From Halichondria panicea (Eukaryota; Porifera; Demospongiae; Suberitida; Halichondriidae): 64,000 nucleotides of DNA. Shown in pieces: positions 10,312 through 21,305 of this stretch. Within the stretch, counting starts at the first letter, position 1, and each line of letters starts with the position of its first letter. The stretch spans positions 5,990,250-6,054,249 of the forward strand of contig NC_087390.1 of NCBI RefSeq assembly GCF_963675165.1, written 5' to 3'. Both the position numbers and the translations under genes were made by a program. The notes under the pieces are model-generated. The model was not told where the DNA came from. It ran no database searches and saw only the letters and a program-made list of their open reading frames with translations.

Positions 10312-11465
10312 TCAGTTCTTTTTGTCCTCTTGAAACTTCCGTACCTATGAGTGGGTGTGTGTGTGTGTACAATAATGAAGTGGAATTGCCGCAAAGAAGG
10401 AAAGTAAGTACATGTAACTATCAGAATCAGCTAATTATGGAGTGTGATTTACCAGTAATTAAATAGAGAAAACAGCGCTAAATGAAAACAGTGCTAAATG
10501 AGGACATCAATTACCTTACAAACAGTATATTGGCGAATTTCTTTTCGTATTGTAGAGGCTGAGTATCAATCATACGAAGGGCAAGTTGGGTCGTCGCCCG
10601 GTAGAAACCGGGCGACGCCCCAACTTGATTATGTACTTGAGAAGGAGTATGATGACTTCAAAATTTAGGGAAATTACTAACTGATTTGTAAAGAAATATA
10701 CGAAAAGTCCCCCAAGAGGGAATCGAACCTACGCCTAATCTATCATCTGATCTACTAAGCCACCACCTTAACCACTAAGCCGCACCTATTCTGTCCCTAG
10801 TGGATTGCAGACTTGCAGTGCACTTGTGAAAGAAAATTGCCATGTAGTATAATTATAATTATCATAATTTCATTCTAACATGTACAGTACATATATGTAA
10901 TACATGTAAAGCTTGCTCTTTTGTTAGCTAGGTCCAAACTGAAATAGATACCTATGATAGTATTCTTGAAAAGCTTAGTATGTACATGTACAATGTATCT
11001 GCATGAAATACATTTCAAGAATGCTTGCAATGATTTGACTTGACTTGTATACATGTAATTGTTTAGGGGGAGAGGGCAAGCCTAGAGAGAATTAAAGAGA
11101 GTCTGCCGAAATGGTTATCAGTTCAGTTTGCTTTCTACATGTTACCTAAAACAGTACAGTGGAACCCTCTATAACGGACACCTTTGAGGAGCCATGTTTT
11201 GGCCACTATACAGAGGTGGCCTTGAGTGGCTGTTTTATACACACGTGCAAGAGAGGGTAGGCTTAGAAATTATTATCTATTGTGGTTTTGCTGTAGAGCA
11301 ATTCTCTGTTGCAAGTGCACTGTAACCCACAGTAATAGCTCACCAACTTCTGAATCCTAGCCAGGAGACTGTTGGAACCCGTACAACTGTCAGGTGTATA
11401 AGGAGGGGAGATCCTGACATCACTCAATATCACTATATCACTGCTCTTCCACCGAGTGTCACTGT

Positions 11466-11500
<35 letters not shown>

Positions 11501-12242
11501 CGTGTGTGTGTGTGTGTGTGCGTGTGCGTGCGTGTGTGTCCATGGATAATAATATCCTTATCCGAGAACGAAAAATTTGGCAAGCTACTTTCGGGGAGGC
11601 CATAACTTCACTAAAAAGTAATATTAAGATGCATTGTGTAGCACTAGACAAGGCTTATCATGACATGCTCAGATTAAAGTTATGTAACGTACTAAACCTG
11701 TAATGGACCGATTTTGAAAGGCTAGATACGGTACTTACAGTTTTGCCAAAGAGTCGAACAGCTGTTGGGCCTCATCTGAAACATTAACCCCTCGGCTCTC
11801 GGTTTTCTTCCGTTTAGCGACAACGTTTTGCTCCAATCTTTGTTGCACCTTCTGCAGGTTAATGGCCGGGAGGTTTGTGGGTGCGGTGAGCTGGGTGTGG
11901 CCTGATATTTTGAGATCTGACACATGGTGAAGATTGATAATCTGGACGGAATCTCCAACAGAGTCAGTGGTTTCTTCTGAACGTTAGATAAGGTAAATAA
12001 TTAATTTATATATTAATTATAAGAACGCTATGACACCATCAAAAAACATTTATGTAGTACATGTATGTAACAAATTGTTGACAATAAGCGTATTGATTGT
12101 GAATGTAATTAAGAATTATGTTCGGAAGGATACTGATGATGACAACTTTCGTCTTCTCGTCCATAGCAATCACACTTCCCCTCAAATCATCTCCCCGACT
12201 GGTGGTACATGTCAGCAGAGCTCCTCCTGGTGGTACTGCCAT
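10312..12242 (-). CDS. lsm12: LSM12 homolog, 167 aa
   Basis: Exons read 12242-12134, 11976-11739, 11467-11344, 10344-10312; the sum is 504 nt, phases agree and all borders are GT-AG. The product starts MAVPPGGALLTCTT with an Lsm-type N-terminal barrel (LRGSVIAMDEKTKVV, then VQIINLHHVSDLKI). It continues into the AD domain typical of LSM12 (SRGVNVSDEAQQLFDSLAK, WKSSDIVILSDVRISPPY) and ends QEDKKN. Human LSM12 is 195 aa with the same order; it binds RNA-associated ataxin-2 complexes and has been reported as an NAADP-binding protein. Intron 2 contains a (TG)n tract (about 11470-11540). The gene is head to head with a RacGAP1 copy, 315 bp apart. This is the only complete LSM12 among three copies here. 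An unusual SINE lies just past its 3' end. Confidence 0.88.
10579..10797 (-). mobile_element. tRNA-derived SINE, copy 2 (full length)
   Basis: Read on the minus strand, a tRNA-like head spans 10797 to about 10710: an A-box-like TTAGTGGTTAAGG and a B box GGTTCGATTCC. An unrelated body follows, and the element ends in a perfect hairpin at 10579-10625. The tRNA cloverleaf is degenerate (ends do not pair), so this is a SINE and not a tRNA gene. It lies in LSM12 intron 3. No poly(A) tail is seen at the hairpin end. Confidence 0.75.
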
Positions 12243-12557
12243 TATAGCCCGGCCACTCTCTCTAACTCTAGCTCTTTAGGCAGGCACAGTAGTCCAGTAT
12301 ATATACAGTACAGTGCATGCATGCAGTAGATCAGATAGTAGGAGCATTATATAGAAATAAGTAATGGATTTTGCCCTTTGACCCCTTCCTTTCTTAGGGT
12401 GCAAAGGACTGTAAACTGGGTGTGGCCTATAATTTTCTGGTGCAAAATTTGAATTTAGGTCGCGGCGAGGAAACCACTCGTTTGATGTCCGGAGATTGAA
12501 CAAGAAGCGAAGACGTTTTCTATTGCTCTCCAAGAAACCTCAGTTCAAATATTCAAC
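12243..12557. promoter_or_regulatory. bidirectional LSM12 / RacGAP1 promoter
   Basis: This is a 315-bp gap between divergent start codons. It is largely conserved with 23868-24177, the equivalent gap of the next module. The conserved core near 12441-12510 has GCAAAATTTGAATTTAGG followed by CGCGGCGAGGAAACCA. TTTGAA matches the CHR element used by many G2/M genes in animals, and RacGAP1 is such a gene in mammals. That link is inference from a six-base motif. Confidence 0.45.
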
Positions 12558-13180
12558 ATGTCTACTCTGGTATCTAGGTTCGATGATATTGTGGCCTCCA
12601 CAAATGTGCTCTGTTCTGGCTTAGAAGGAGGTAAGCTTGTCAAGTTGGTCATGTTTTGTTTATAGCCATGTGGATACTATAAAAATGCATAGCTAGCTAG
12701 CTAGAGAGCATGTGTACTGTTTTCTTATGTTTGAATATTCTCTCTCTGTCTCAGAGTTTGCTCAGTTTATCAACCAACCGATTAACTTGAGGAACCGACT
12801 ACTGGCAGAGAACAACGAGCTGTGTGCTCTCAGGGTGAGAAATATGTGACAACTTGTGTGACAGCTACATGTATTAGCCTATTGACATTGATATTGACCT
12901 AAAGATAGGCAATTGTGCATATTGTATAAAAATTATGCTCTTTTCAGTGACAACAATAATATTGTCTTGACGCCATGCCATAAAAAGAATTTTTACTCTA
13001 GCACATGTGACCCCAAAAAATTCCATTTAAAGCCTTATACCTGTGTGTTAACTATGAGTTGTGCTAACTCAAGTGTGTTTTATCACAGACTCAGACTGAG
13101 ACAAATGAGGTGAAGCTGAGGCATGCAAGGTAAATTAATGAAATTGTTAATTGTAGGATTTCATGAATCTGCTCAGTCAA

Positions 13181-13300
13181 TACTCGGAGGATATGCATCC
13201 CCAGTATATCCTCCGCTACCATGGTTACATACCCGTTAGCTACGCCTTAGAGTAACGACGGTAGCAGATGATGTACATGTATAGGTGCATATTCTCCTTA
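13181..13300. mobile_element. CGGAGGATATGCA palindromic element, copy 1
   Basis: Left arm TACTCGGAGGATATGCATCC and right arm GGTGCATATTCTCC are inverted. An inner pair ATCCTCCGCTACCATGG also folds. Relatives are at 24771-24886 and 49256-49383. The same element sits in the same RacGAP1 intron 3 of both modules, so it predates that duplication. Confidence 0.7.
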
Positions 13301-14659
13301 TGTTTAGTATATCCTATGTACATGTAGAGAGAGAAAAATTATAAATTGTGATTGTCAGTACAGTGTACATTGTTTATGTTGATCAACTATATATAGCCTA
13401 AGGTTTTGCTTTCATCATGTGATGCGTGGTTTTGTTGCTTGTGCAGGAGTTCGTTCGATTATCAAATGAAAAAGAGACTTGAAGCTGAAGAGAACCTCAA
13501 GCAATATGTGAGTGGACGATTAGTTAATCAGGGATGTGCCCACACTGGTCAATGGTGGTGGTTGGTACTAACCACCTTCAGACAAAAATGAGCACTTAGG
13601 CCTAGTTAAATTATTAAGTGCATTAATAGGCTCTAAAAGAAGCAAATTTGTATTAAGATTAAGTATTGAAAAATAGCCACCACGTGAAAAGTGTGTGCAC
13701 ATCACTGGTAAGGGATAAGCGCTGTATTTCATCAATTAATCGCCATACATGTATGTGCATCAATGGCACGAACGTTGGTCTCGCTAACGACTTAAACCTT
13801 GCGCCTTGTATAACCTCAGTTAGTTATGTGTTTACCTCCATCTTAGTTACGTGTAAGAGTGCCTCAACTATAAAGGTTCCTGTATCAAAATTGTGTCTCT
13901 GTTTGTGTACAAGTAGTGTACATACTAATTGCCTGCTCTGTTGTTATGGCCCAGCTACTCGGTGATTATTGTAAAACTTAACTATTCTTTCTGCACCTCT
14001 CTCTCTACAATACAATACAATACTTTTGCTATTGATCCAATGCATTCTCGATTAATCCATGCACTCTTGTGTACTTACTGGTTGTACTAATGTATTGTGT
14101 ATTGTACATTAATTTTCACTATTATACTGGTCTGTTTATAATACTATCAATATCCTTCGTGCATGTATTTCATAGTATACACACTATTATATATACTGCA
14201 TTTATTTGTGCAATTTTGACCAGAATTTGATACTTTATTTCTTGTAACAATTACATGTATGTACATAGTACGTCTAGAAGAAGTGTAAACTGTGCGGTAT
14301 ACAAAAGGCTGCTCTGCATGTGTACATGTATAATTATACGTTTTCATTTGTACACATGCTGCATTCTAGTGGTCCTTGTGGTGATATGACTATGATAAGA
14401 CTCTCGGCTTTTAACTTTTAACTACCACTAATTAGACTAATAGACTAGTCCTCACATGTGTAACTTATGTAGTCACCTGACACTGGCTGTTTATCTGTTC
14501 CAAATCTCAGTAAAGTTTGAAGCATAGCAACCATTGTTTCTGTAGCAGTGCTAGTCATACCAAAGCTTTAGCTGTACATGTAGAATAGAGATATATCTTT
14601 TGATACTAGTTTGGCAGTATTTTTTCAAGTCTAGAGTCCATAGCAATTGTTTGGCAACT

Positions 14660-16048
14660 ATGTCTAAGGAAAGCAGTAAGTCGACCTCAACTGGAGTCTC
14701 GAATTCGACAAGACGAACTAGTCAACCACTCGACAATATGCCTAAACTTATTACAAATGAGTTTGAGTCTGGTTTTGATGATACGACAAATTCCGTCCCA
14801 ATTGTTGGAGAGGCAGAAACTACGAAAGGAGCTACTGCTACCACCTCTACTGTCTATTTTCCTGACTCAGAAACCCAACAGTCGTACATTGCGTTCAAGA
14901 AAGCCTTAGGTGATGGCACAGACACTACTATTCAAGGGGGTGGAATTGATGGGCAGGACGAGGAAGATCACAATCTGACTGTGGACACTTATCGTGAGCA
15001 AGAGAGCCCCATCTCTGAAGCTGTAGAGGAAATCAAATGTCACCAGAAACAAGAAATGGTGTTAACAGCAAGTCAGAAATCTGGAGCAAAATCTCTGGAC
15101 AGTGGAGCCAGAGACCCAATTAAAAATTCTGTTGATGTGATTATTCGTGAAAGTGAGCGAAAGAATACAATCATCAACAAATTAGAGGTGGAATTGGCTA
15201 CTTGCCAGCACCACGAATCTGAACTCCTAAAAGAGGTCGATCACCTTCGAGAGGAAAATGAAAAACTGGAGCATCAACTTATCGATCAAGAGAAGGAAAC
15301 TGAACGCACAAGAGAATATCACGAGAAAGAAATTGCAAGTCTTGAGTCCCAATTGAAAGTGAAAAAAGATGAAGTTAAAGTTGCCAAAAGTCAATTGGCA
15401 GTGGTTGAGAAAAAAAACGAGGAGGAGAAACAAAAGCTCATGGATGCAATTAAAATTCTTAAAGATCAACAAAACGAGTTAGAGTCAACTGTCAGCAAGC
15501 TTCAAGATGATCGCAAGAAAAAAGAGATAGAGAGTAGAGAATCGATTTTGTCTTTAAAGGAAAAATTAAACGAAAAACAAGTGCTTGAAAATGAACGATT
15601 CAAGGAACTTTGTGTCACTCAAGTGAAACTGGCTCAAGCTGAAGCAAAAATTTCAAGACAGAGAGAACTGTTAAAGGATAAGGACCTTGTCCTTGCACAA
15701 GAAAATAAGGAGAAATTGGAGTGTGAAAACGAACAGCTTAAGAAACAGAATGAATCGTCTCAAACTAAGCTCATAGAACTAGAAGATAAATTAAAAGAGC
15801 GATCTTCATCCACCAATCAACCAGTGTTTCAACAGCAATTATCTGAGGCAGAGTCTACTGCTTCTGCCAGCAGCCTCAAGCCCTCCACAGGAACACAAAA
15901 TTCACTGACTGAATCTACTGAAGTAGTACCAAGTCGTAGCACTTCAGAGCAAATCGCAGACTTTGAAACTGAAGCTGTTAAAGGGGATACACAATCAAAG
16001 AATGTAGGTTTTACAGTAGGCGAGGTTGGCATCAATGATAATCTGTAA
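14660..16048 (+). CDS. nested coiled-coil protein, 462 aa
   Basis: This is a single exon inside RacGAP1-copy intron 4. The start MSKESSKSTSTGVSN is chosen over an upstream in-frame ATG because it is shared with the paralog at 29975 and is preceded by similar leader sequence in both. Residues 1-160 are Ser/Thr- and acid-rich and look disordered. Residues about 165-390 are a long heptad-type coiled coil rich in Lys/Glu/Gln. The tail has the SSLKPSTGTQNSLTEST motif that the paralog keeps. No membrane segment or known domain is present. The 5' flank (14400-14650) is conserved with 29690-29970, which supports an own promoter and not merely read-through of the host intron. Function unknown; a cytoskeletal or scaffold role is a guess. 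Confidence 0.75.
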   Translation: MSKESSKSTSTGVSNSTRRTSQPLDNMPKLITNEFESGFDDTTNSVPIVGEAETTKGATATTSTVYFPDSETQQSYIAFKKALGDGTDTTIQGGGIDGQDEEDHNLTVDTYREQESPISEAVEEIKCHQKQEMVLTASQKSGAKSLDSGARDPIKNSVDVIIRESERKNTIINKLEVELATCQHHESELLKEVDHLREENEKLEHQLIDQEKETERTREYHEKEIASLESQLKVKKDEVKVAKSQLAVVEKKNEEEKQKLMDAIKILKDQQNELESTVSKLQDDRKKKEIESRESILSLKEKLNEKQVLENERFKELCVTQVKLAQAEAKISRQRELLKDKDLVLAQENKEKLECENEQLKKQNESSQTKLIELEDKLKERSSSTNQPVFQQQLSEAESTASASSLKPSTGTQNSLTESTEVVPSRSTSEQIADFETEAVKGDTQSKNVGFTVGEVGINDNL

Positions 16049-16169
16049 GACACTGCACAAGACAAGAACACCATTTAGATTGCAGAAATTGTACAAAGTA
16101 TATACAAAACAACAATGTAGTACATGTATAGTGTGATTGTATTGATTATCAGTTTACACATGGACTTAT

Positions 16170-16361
16170 TAGTTGGGCGTGGCTCGATCGTCCCTGACAG
16201 GAGGTACGTCGGGTTGCAAGCCTATCTGGGATTTGTTCTGCTGAACTGTAACCAAGCACGTGAAAAATGCTGCAATTTGATAGGTATAGTGGCGCAGAAC
16301 AAATCCTAGGTAGGCTTGCAACCTGACCTCCCATCAGGGACGGTCGAGCCACGCCCAACTA
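16170..16361. mobile_element. 192-bp TAGTTGGGC miniature element
   Basis: The arms TAGTTGGGCGTGGCTCGA and its inverse each run about 70 bp. Flanks are TGGACTTAT (16161-16169) and TGTACTTAT (16362-16370), a 9-bp duplication with one mismatch. It is an internally deleted relative of the 2.8 kb element at 59473-62252, sharing the end and the GTCCCTGACAGGAGGT and GGGTTGCAAGCCTATCTG segments. Confidence 0.85.
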
Positions 16362-16482
16362 TGTACTTATATGCAGTGCATGTGGGAGGGGACGGATACA
16401 CCCATCTACAGTAGCTAGCTAGCGAGCCAAGTATTAGCTATAGCTTTTTAAATCTACCGTAGACTAACTAGCAAGGTTTAAG

Positions 16483-16600
16483 ATGTCAACCTATGTGCCT
16501 GTTCTGCTGAACATTATTTGAGACTCATCGTGCATTTCTAATAGATCACATCTGTAGCCCACAGCTGTGGCCATGTATAGTTACATATTTCCTTGGTTGT
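16483..16600 (+). pseudogene. relic 5' end of the death-fold gene with a 12-codon ORF
   Basis: 16483-16521 encodes MSTYVPVLLNII then TGA, matching 32052-32090 (MTTYVPVLLDIF then TAG). Following bases (ATCACATCTGTAGCCCACAG) match the start of the CARD-like exon at 32133. The homology then breaks off into unrelated sequence near 16590, so the CARD-like start is lost in this copy. The stretch 16600-16849 has no gene. Confidence 0.6.
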
Positions 16601-16849
16601 CCAAGGAAATATGCAGGCCACACATAGTGATACAGTTACTTCCATCGAGGCAGCAGCCAAGGCATAATCCGATTGGCACTGGACTCACCCAGCTAATTTG
16701 GTGGGTTGGGCTGTAAAATGACCTTTTGAACCACAAATGCATTAATTAGAGCACATCATCACAAAGCTGTTGTGTATAAACTCAAAGAAGTTCGAAAGAG
16801 TCACTACTTGTACTCTACTCTAAGCTAGCTTACAGTAAAACCTTTCGCG

Positions 16850-17946
16850 ATGTCTGCAACCTCATCTACCCCTCTGGATCCGGATGTGGATAGATCTATA
16901 GATGTGTTTGCAAGAAATGAAGCTACTACAAATTGTACTCGTGTATCGGAACAGGGTTCAGTAGATTCAAGTCGCAGAAACACTGTCATCACTCATGAGC
17001 TGCCTGACACTAATGAGGTCATGGTGAAGAAATTTGAGAATGCAGTATCAAACCGTATTGAGGATCAGCTGGTAGATATCGAGCTGGAGACATCCCTAGA
17101 GAAGAGAGCCGACAATGTTCCAGGTGTTGAGGATGTTCAGTCATCATTGCCATTACCACAGCCATCTCAAGAAAGCAACTCAAAGCCACAAGGTAAACTC
17201 TAATGTCTGCATGGGACTTGATACAATTATCAGCCTCTAGTTAACTTATGTTGTGTGACTAGCATTCAGTATTTATCTGTAAAATTGTTTGTACAGTCAA
17301 AAAGATTGACCGCCAAAGTTTTCCCCTGCAAAAACATGCTACATCAGGAGGCCCTGGCGAACGTGTTGTAAGAAGAGGCAGCAAGCAAGAATCTTTCAAG
17401 AATGTTTCTGCTTTGTCTTGCGAGGATGATATAGATGTGGAGAATTATCATGATGAGTACAATTATCAAGACGAGTGCAGGCACCTTCGTCAACAGTTAG
17501 AAAGAGCAGAAAAAAATCTTGGAGAAAAACTAGAATATAATAAAATCCAACTGGACGAGCTGTACAAGCAGAAACTTATGATGGAGATTGAAAATCGTAG
17601 CCGTGAGACGGATATGGAACAGAAGATTCAAAGTTTGACAGCTACAAATGAACAGCTTGATGTGAAATTGAAGTTATCAAATGATGAACGTGAAAAGGAA
17701 AAGGAAACCCTCACAAACAAGCTGGAGCAAAGAAACAATGAAAAGGTGACACTTCGAGCACGCTGCAATGAATTTATGAATGAAGTCGATAAAGAGATAT
17801 TAAAACGCCTCGAATTAGCTGAACTTTTGAGATCAGTTACAGCAGATTTAATATCAGCTAAAAGAAACTGGAACGTTTTTAGCATAATTGTGACTACCTT
17901 TTTTATACTGTCTTTTATTTCATTTGTATTGGATTATTATGGTTGA
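16850..17946 (+). CDS. nested tail-anchored coiled-coil protein, 330 aa
   Basis: Two exons, 16850-17192 and 17297-17946, joined in phase 1 (993 nt in total). The N-terminal 114 residues include KKFENAVSNRIEDQLVDIE followed by LETSLEKRADNVPGVEDV, a shortened version of the CARD-like region of the paralog at 32.1 kb. The Death domain of that paralog is absent. Residues about 160-300 form a coiled coil (HLRQQLERAEKNLGEKLE onward). The last 26 residues are a single hydrophobic helix after a basic residue pair (KRNWNVFSIIVTTFFILSF...DYYG). This is a tail anchor, placing the coiled coil in the cytoplasm on an internal membrane. It may be a receptor-free remnant that retains only oligomerisation. 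Confidence 0.72.
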
Positions 17947-18802
17947 ATGACATTTTGTACAGCTATCAAAGCTTCAGAACACTTATTATGATGGCACAGT
18001 GATTAAGCAAGTGTGATCCAAGCTTAACAACTGGTTTCCAATAGTTGTTACATTGGAATGTTTTCCACAAATGCAGGAGAATCATAGTTACTATAATTCT
18101 CAATGCTTCCTGATACCAATAGCAATTAGAATTGACTAACCACAGTACACTTCTTTGCAAAAGAGAAGCTGACAGAATAAAAGAATATTCGTGAGGGACG
18201 CTCATTAATTATTCATGAGATAAATGTTTTTATTTATTCCGTGGCCATTGAAGAGTTTGTATGAATACAGGCAATGATAATGTTCATATTCAAGCTAAAA
18301 CTGTCTGTCTTTCCTTTGTATACTACACGAAGAGTACAGGATAGCCATCAGAGATCTGTGGTGGACACTAGCTTATTTCTGCGTCAGTTTTCTAGAGCTA
18401 CAGAGGCCGGCATGGAGTGACATACAAGATCTATACTTACCTTAGAGCCAGATGTTTAGATATTCTTTATTGTAATACTTATTCTGTCATATCTGCTCTT
18501 TTGTACTATCAATACGCAAAAAATAAGCCAAAAATAAACAGTAAAGTGAGCGCTGCAGCTCCGGAGTCTTGATTCTCTATGACATTTTTACATCTGGCCC
18601 TGCCCCATACCTCGTTATAATTATTAGATCATGCTTAAATAGGACATGATTATCAGCTAAGAAAACTGACGTAGAAGTTTTGTAGCTAGCTTTACCAAAA
18701 TTGCTGTACAGAGGCTGAGCGGGAACGCCCACTTTTCTTGCGTGGGCGAAACACTAAGATTTTTTGATGTGATTTATTTGTCCCTTACGTTTTTATCTAC
18801 AG
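17947..18802. other. non-coding end of the decayed RacGAP1 intron 4
   Basis: No gene is seen on either strand. The last 100 bases become similar to the sequence before RacGAP1 exon 5 of the intact copy. Confidence 0.5.
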
Positions 18803-19722
18803 GAGAAGCAATTCACTTTATCCTGGAACTGTTGGGGGACAAACTTAAATCTCTGCCTTCAGTCCTGCGTGAGTGGTGGCTGTGTGCCTGTGTGTAGACA
18901 TGGGTTTATGTACTGTGTGTTGGCCATGGTCTTTGTATTGGGGAAATTTGTTTGTCTCTAACTGCATTCAGTGCTTGAAATAGAGAATTGTCCCTTCAAT
19001 GTGGTGGTGCATGATTGTACGAATTTGTATACAGGAAGCTAGCCAACTTAAACAATCATTTGTAATCTCGTGTAACATTATTATATTAGTCTCTCTCTAT
19101 CTCTCCTCTCACAGCCACAGCTATCTGAGTGAGTCAGTGACTAGCAGTTGTCTCTCACCCTCTGACCTCTCCCTGGATGTCACCAACGCAGATGAGGTAC
19201 AGTACTTTTTTAATGTGTGTGCAATCCCTTTGTTCTGTACACATGTATTGTGACACTGTGCTTTTTTTATTGTGTGCTTTCTTTATTTTACTGTACAGGA
19301 TGCTCAAGTATCCATTTTGAGGGATGGCAAACGCTGGAAGAGAGTGAGTGTAGAGTCAGTGTGTGTAGTCAGAGATTAGTGTTGCTCTGAGTGTTCACAG
19401 AGAGTTTTTTCCTGTACATGTACATGTAGCTACTGTACATGACTGTACTGTTTATGGTGGATATGCTACATCTCTTACAGAAGTTGAAAACTTGTCCCCT
19501 GTTCCTCAGCAGTCGTTTAAGCCGCGGGGTGGAGCTAGTATTCGTCCATCGCTAAGCAGTTTGGGTACTGCTTTACCGTTGCCTAGGATCAGTCGGACTA
19601 TTAGTGAAGCCTCACTACCTCCAGCACTGGTGAGTTAGAGGGTATGTGGTTTAGGGTATGGAGGGTGTTGGTGGGTATGTGATTAAGGTGTATACATAGA
19701 TGTTACTATAATATTATTGTAG

Positions 19723-19876
19723 CAGAGGAAGTACGACACGCGTGTCTCGATTTAGCAGTTAGCCTCAGCAATAATGTTGAGCGTGGGCGGAATTATGCCT
19801 CGATTATCCGCCCACGCTCAGCGTTATTGCAGAGGCTAATTGCTAACTCAGGGCACGCGTGTTGTACCTCCTCTGG
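19723..19876. mobile_element. hAT-like palindromic MITE
   Basis: Ends CAGAGGAAGTAC...GTACCTCCTCTGG with long inverted arms (GAGCGTGGGCGGA / TCCGCCCACGCTC). It is flanked by an 8-bp duplication TATTGTAG (19715-19722, 19877-19884). CAG-type ends and 8-bp duplications are typical of hAT elements. It splits a gene X intron. Confidence 0.75.
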
Positions 19877-20539
19877 TATTGTAGTGCAGTTTGCATTAGT
19901 CACGAGTTACATATAACTTTTGGGGGGGGGGGACAGTATATACATGTACATGTACAGTAAAATCAACAATTGCAAGTCAACTAGCTACATGATATAAGTT
20001 GTTTATGTAGATTCACTCTGTCAACATCAATTCATCCTACAGCAATTTTTTCCACCATGCAGGGACTCCCCTCTCTCTCCAAGCTACCAAGCCCCACCCT
20101 CGGAGTTGCTGCTCCCGAGAGACGAACCACCCTCCCCCCCACTGAGAGGTGGTGCTATTGGCTCCTATCTCTCGACCTACCCCCTTTATCTATTGGAAGG
20201 GCCTCCCTCCCTCTGGTAAGAACCTCTGGAAATGATCCTCTACAGTCAATCCTTATCGTCAGTTGCCATACCCTCGAGGCGAACGTCAATAGATCCGTTT
20301 GCGGCTGACTCTACTGGGCCTACACGAAGGACCACCCCCTCCACACTAGGCCCCTTCTCATTGCCCACCACTCAGATGCGGAACCCTCTCGCTCGAAGTC
20401 CACCCATTCGTCTGATGCCTGGAGCACCCCCTACAAGCCCAAGGTGAGTGTATTTCATAGCAGGGTTTGTGTGCATGACTCTGTATACTGACGACATACT
20501 GCATACTGCATGCATCTGTGTACTACGATTGTGTACTAC

Positions 20540-21305
20540 CAGAGATACAAAAGAAAGGGGATTGGAAACGACCGCCCACGCCCTATGTAAAAGGACTGAC
20601 ATCCGGTGAAGCACTCCGTGTAATTATTGCGCTCGCAAATAATTACATGGAAAAGTTTTGTATCCCTGGTTTCTAGCTCTCCTATCCACTAGAGATCACT
20701 CAGGGCCTGGGAGATACTTGAGAGAAGTAAGCTTATACCACTGACAAGCTCTAAGTCCGTTGTCTTTACTCTGTTTCCAATTTTTTTGAGTTTAGCTTGA
20801 ATTACTCTATGTCAACTTTTCTCTGTCCCTCCTGTGAAGTCAAAACAGCAAAGGACATTGCTTGACTTGGTTATTATGTATCTAAGTGCTACATAGAATG
20901 GCTTCATGCTATAAATAAGCTGTACTGTTCATAAACGTTTGCAGTATAGTCCTTCAAACTGCTTTAGTATACTTTTAGACACGCCACAGGCCTGTCCCTC
21001 CTACGACTTCATAGTAAAGGCTATTTCTTCTTGCATAGCATTTATTTGTCTAGTAATAGTGGCTGCATGGCTTAGTCGACTTTTTAGAGCTAAATTCTCT
21101 TTACTTTTTAGAAAAATCAACATTAAAAATGATCAATTTCACTGTTTCTATGTACAGCACATTGTAGAGCAGTCAAGACTGGTAATGAGCATGCTGACTA
21201 TAAATATAATCCTTTGTAGTTTTAGCCACGCCCTATAACGCGGAATGCTTCACGCAAAAATTTCGTAAAAATTTCGTTTCCAATCCCCTTTCTTTTGTAT
21301 CTCTG
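20540..21305. mobile_element. 766-bp inverted-repeat element in a gene X intron
   Basis: Terminal inverted repeats of about 30 bp (CAGAGATACAAAAGAAAGGG and its inverse) are flanked by a 7-bp direct repeat GTACTAC (20533-20539, 21306-21312). A second inverted pair lies inside (GCCACGCCCTATA type). No transposase-like frame is seen. The end style suggests hAT. Confidence 0.75.

Larger units (their letters stand above)
12558..19343 (+). pseudogene. decayed RacGAP1 copy (exons 1-7)
   Basis: Exons 1-4 (12558-12630, 12755-12834, 13089-13129, 13447-13507) are intact and nearly identical to 24178-25071. They encode the coiled-coil start. Exon 5 (18803-18868) has shrunk from 131 to 66 nt with a one-base deletion, so the frame is lost. 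Exon 6 (19115-19196) then reads into a stop; exon 7 (19299-19343) follows. Exons 8-20 are absent; gene X exons come next. Intron 4 (13508-18802) carries two nested genes. A truncated product from exons 1-5 could still be made, but the gene as RacGAP is dead. Confidence 0.75.

Noticed and set aside
10700..10797. A tRNA gene on the minus strand
   Set aside because: The B box is good, but the acceptor stem does not pair and the A box is degenerate. The same body occurs in two copies, so it is a SINE.
20939..21238. A 99-codon frame with hydrophobic stretches
   Set aside because: It lies inside an inverted-repeat element, has no domain and no second copy for comparison.
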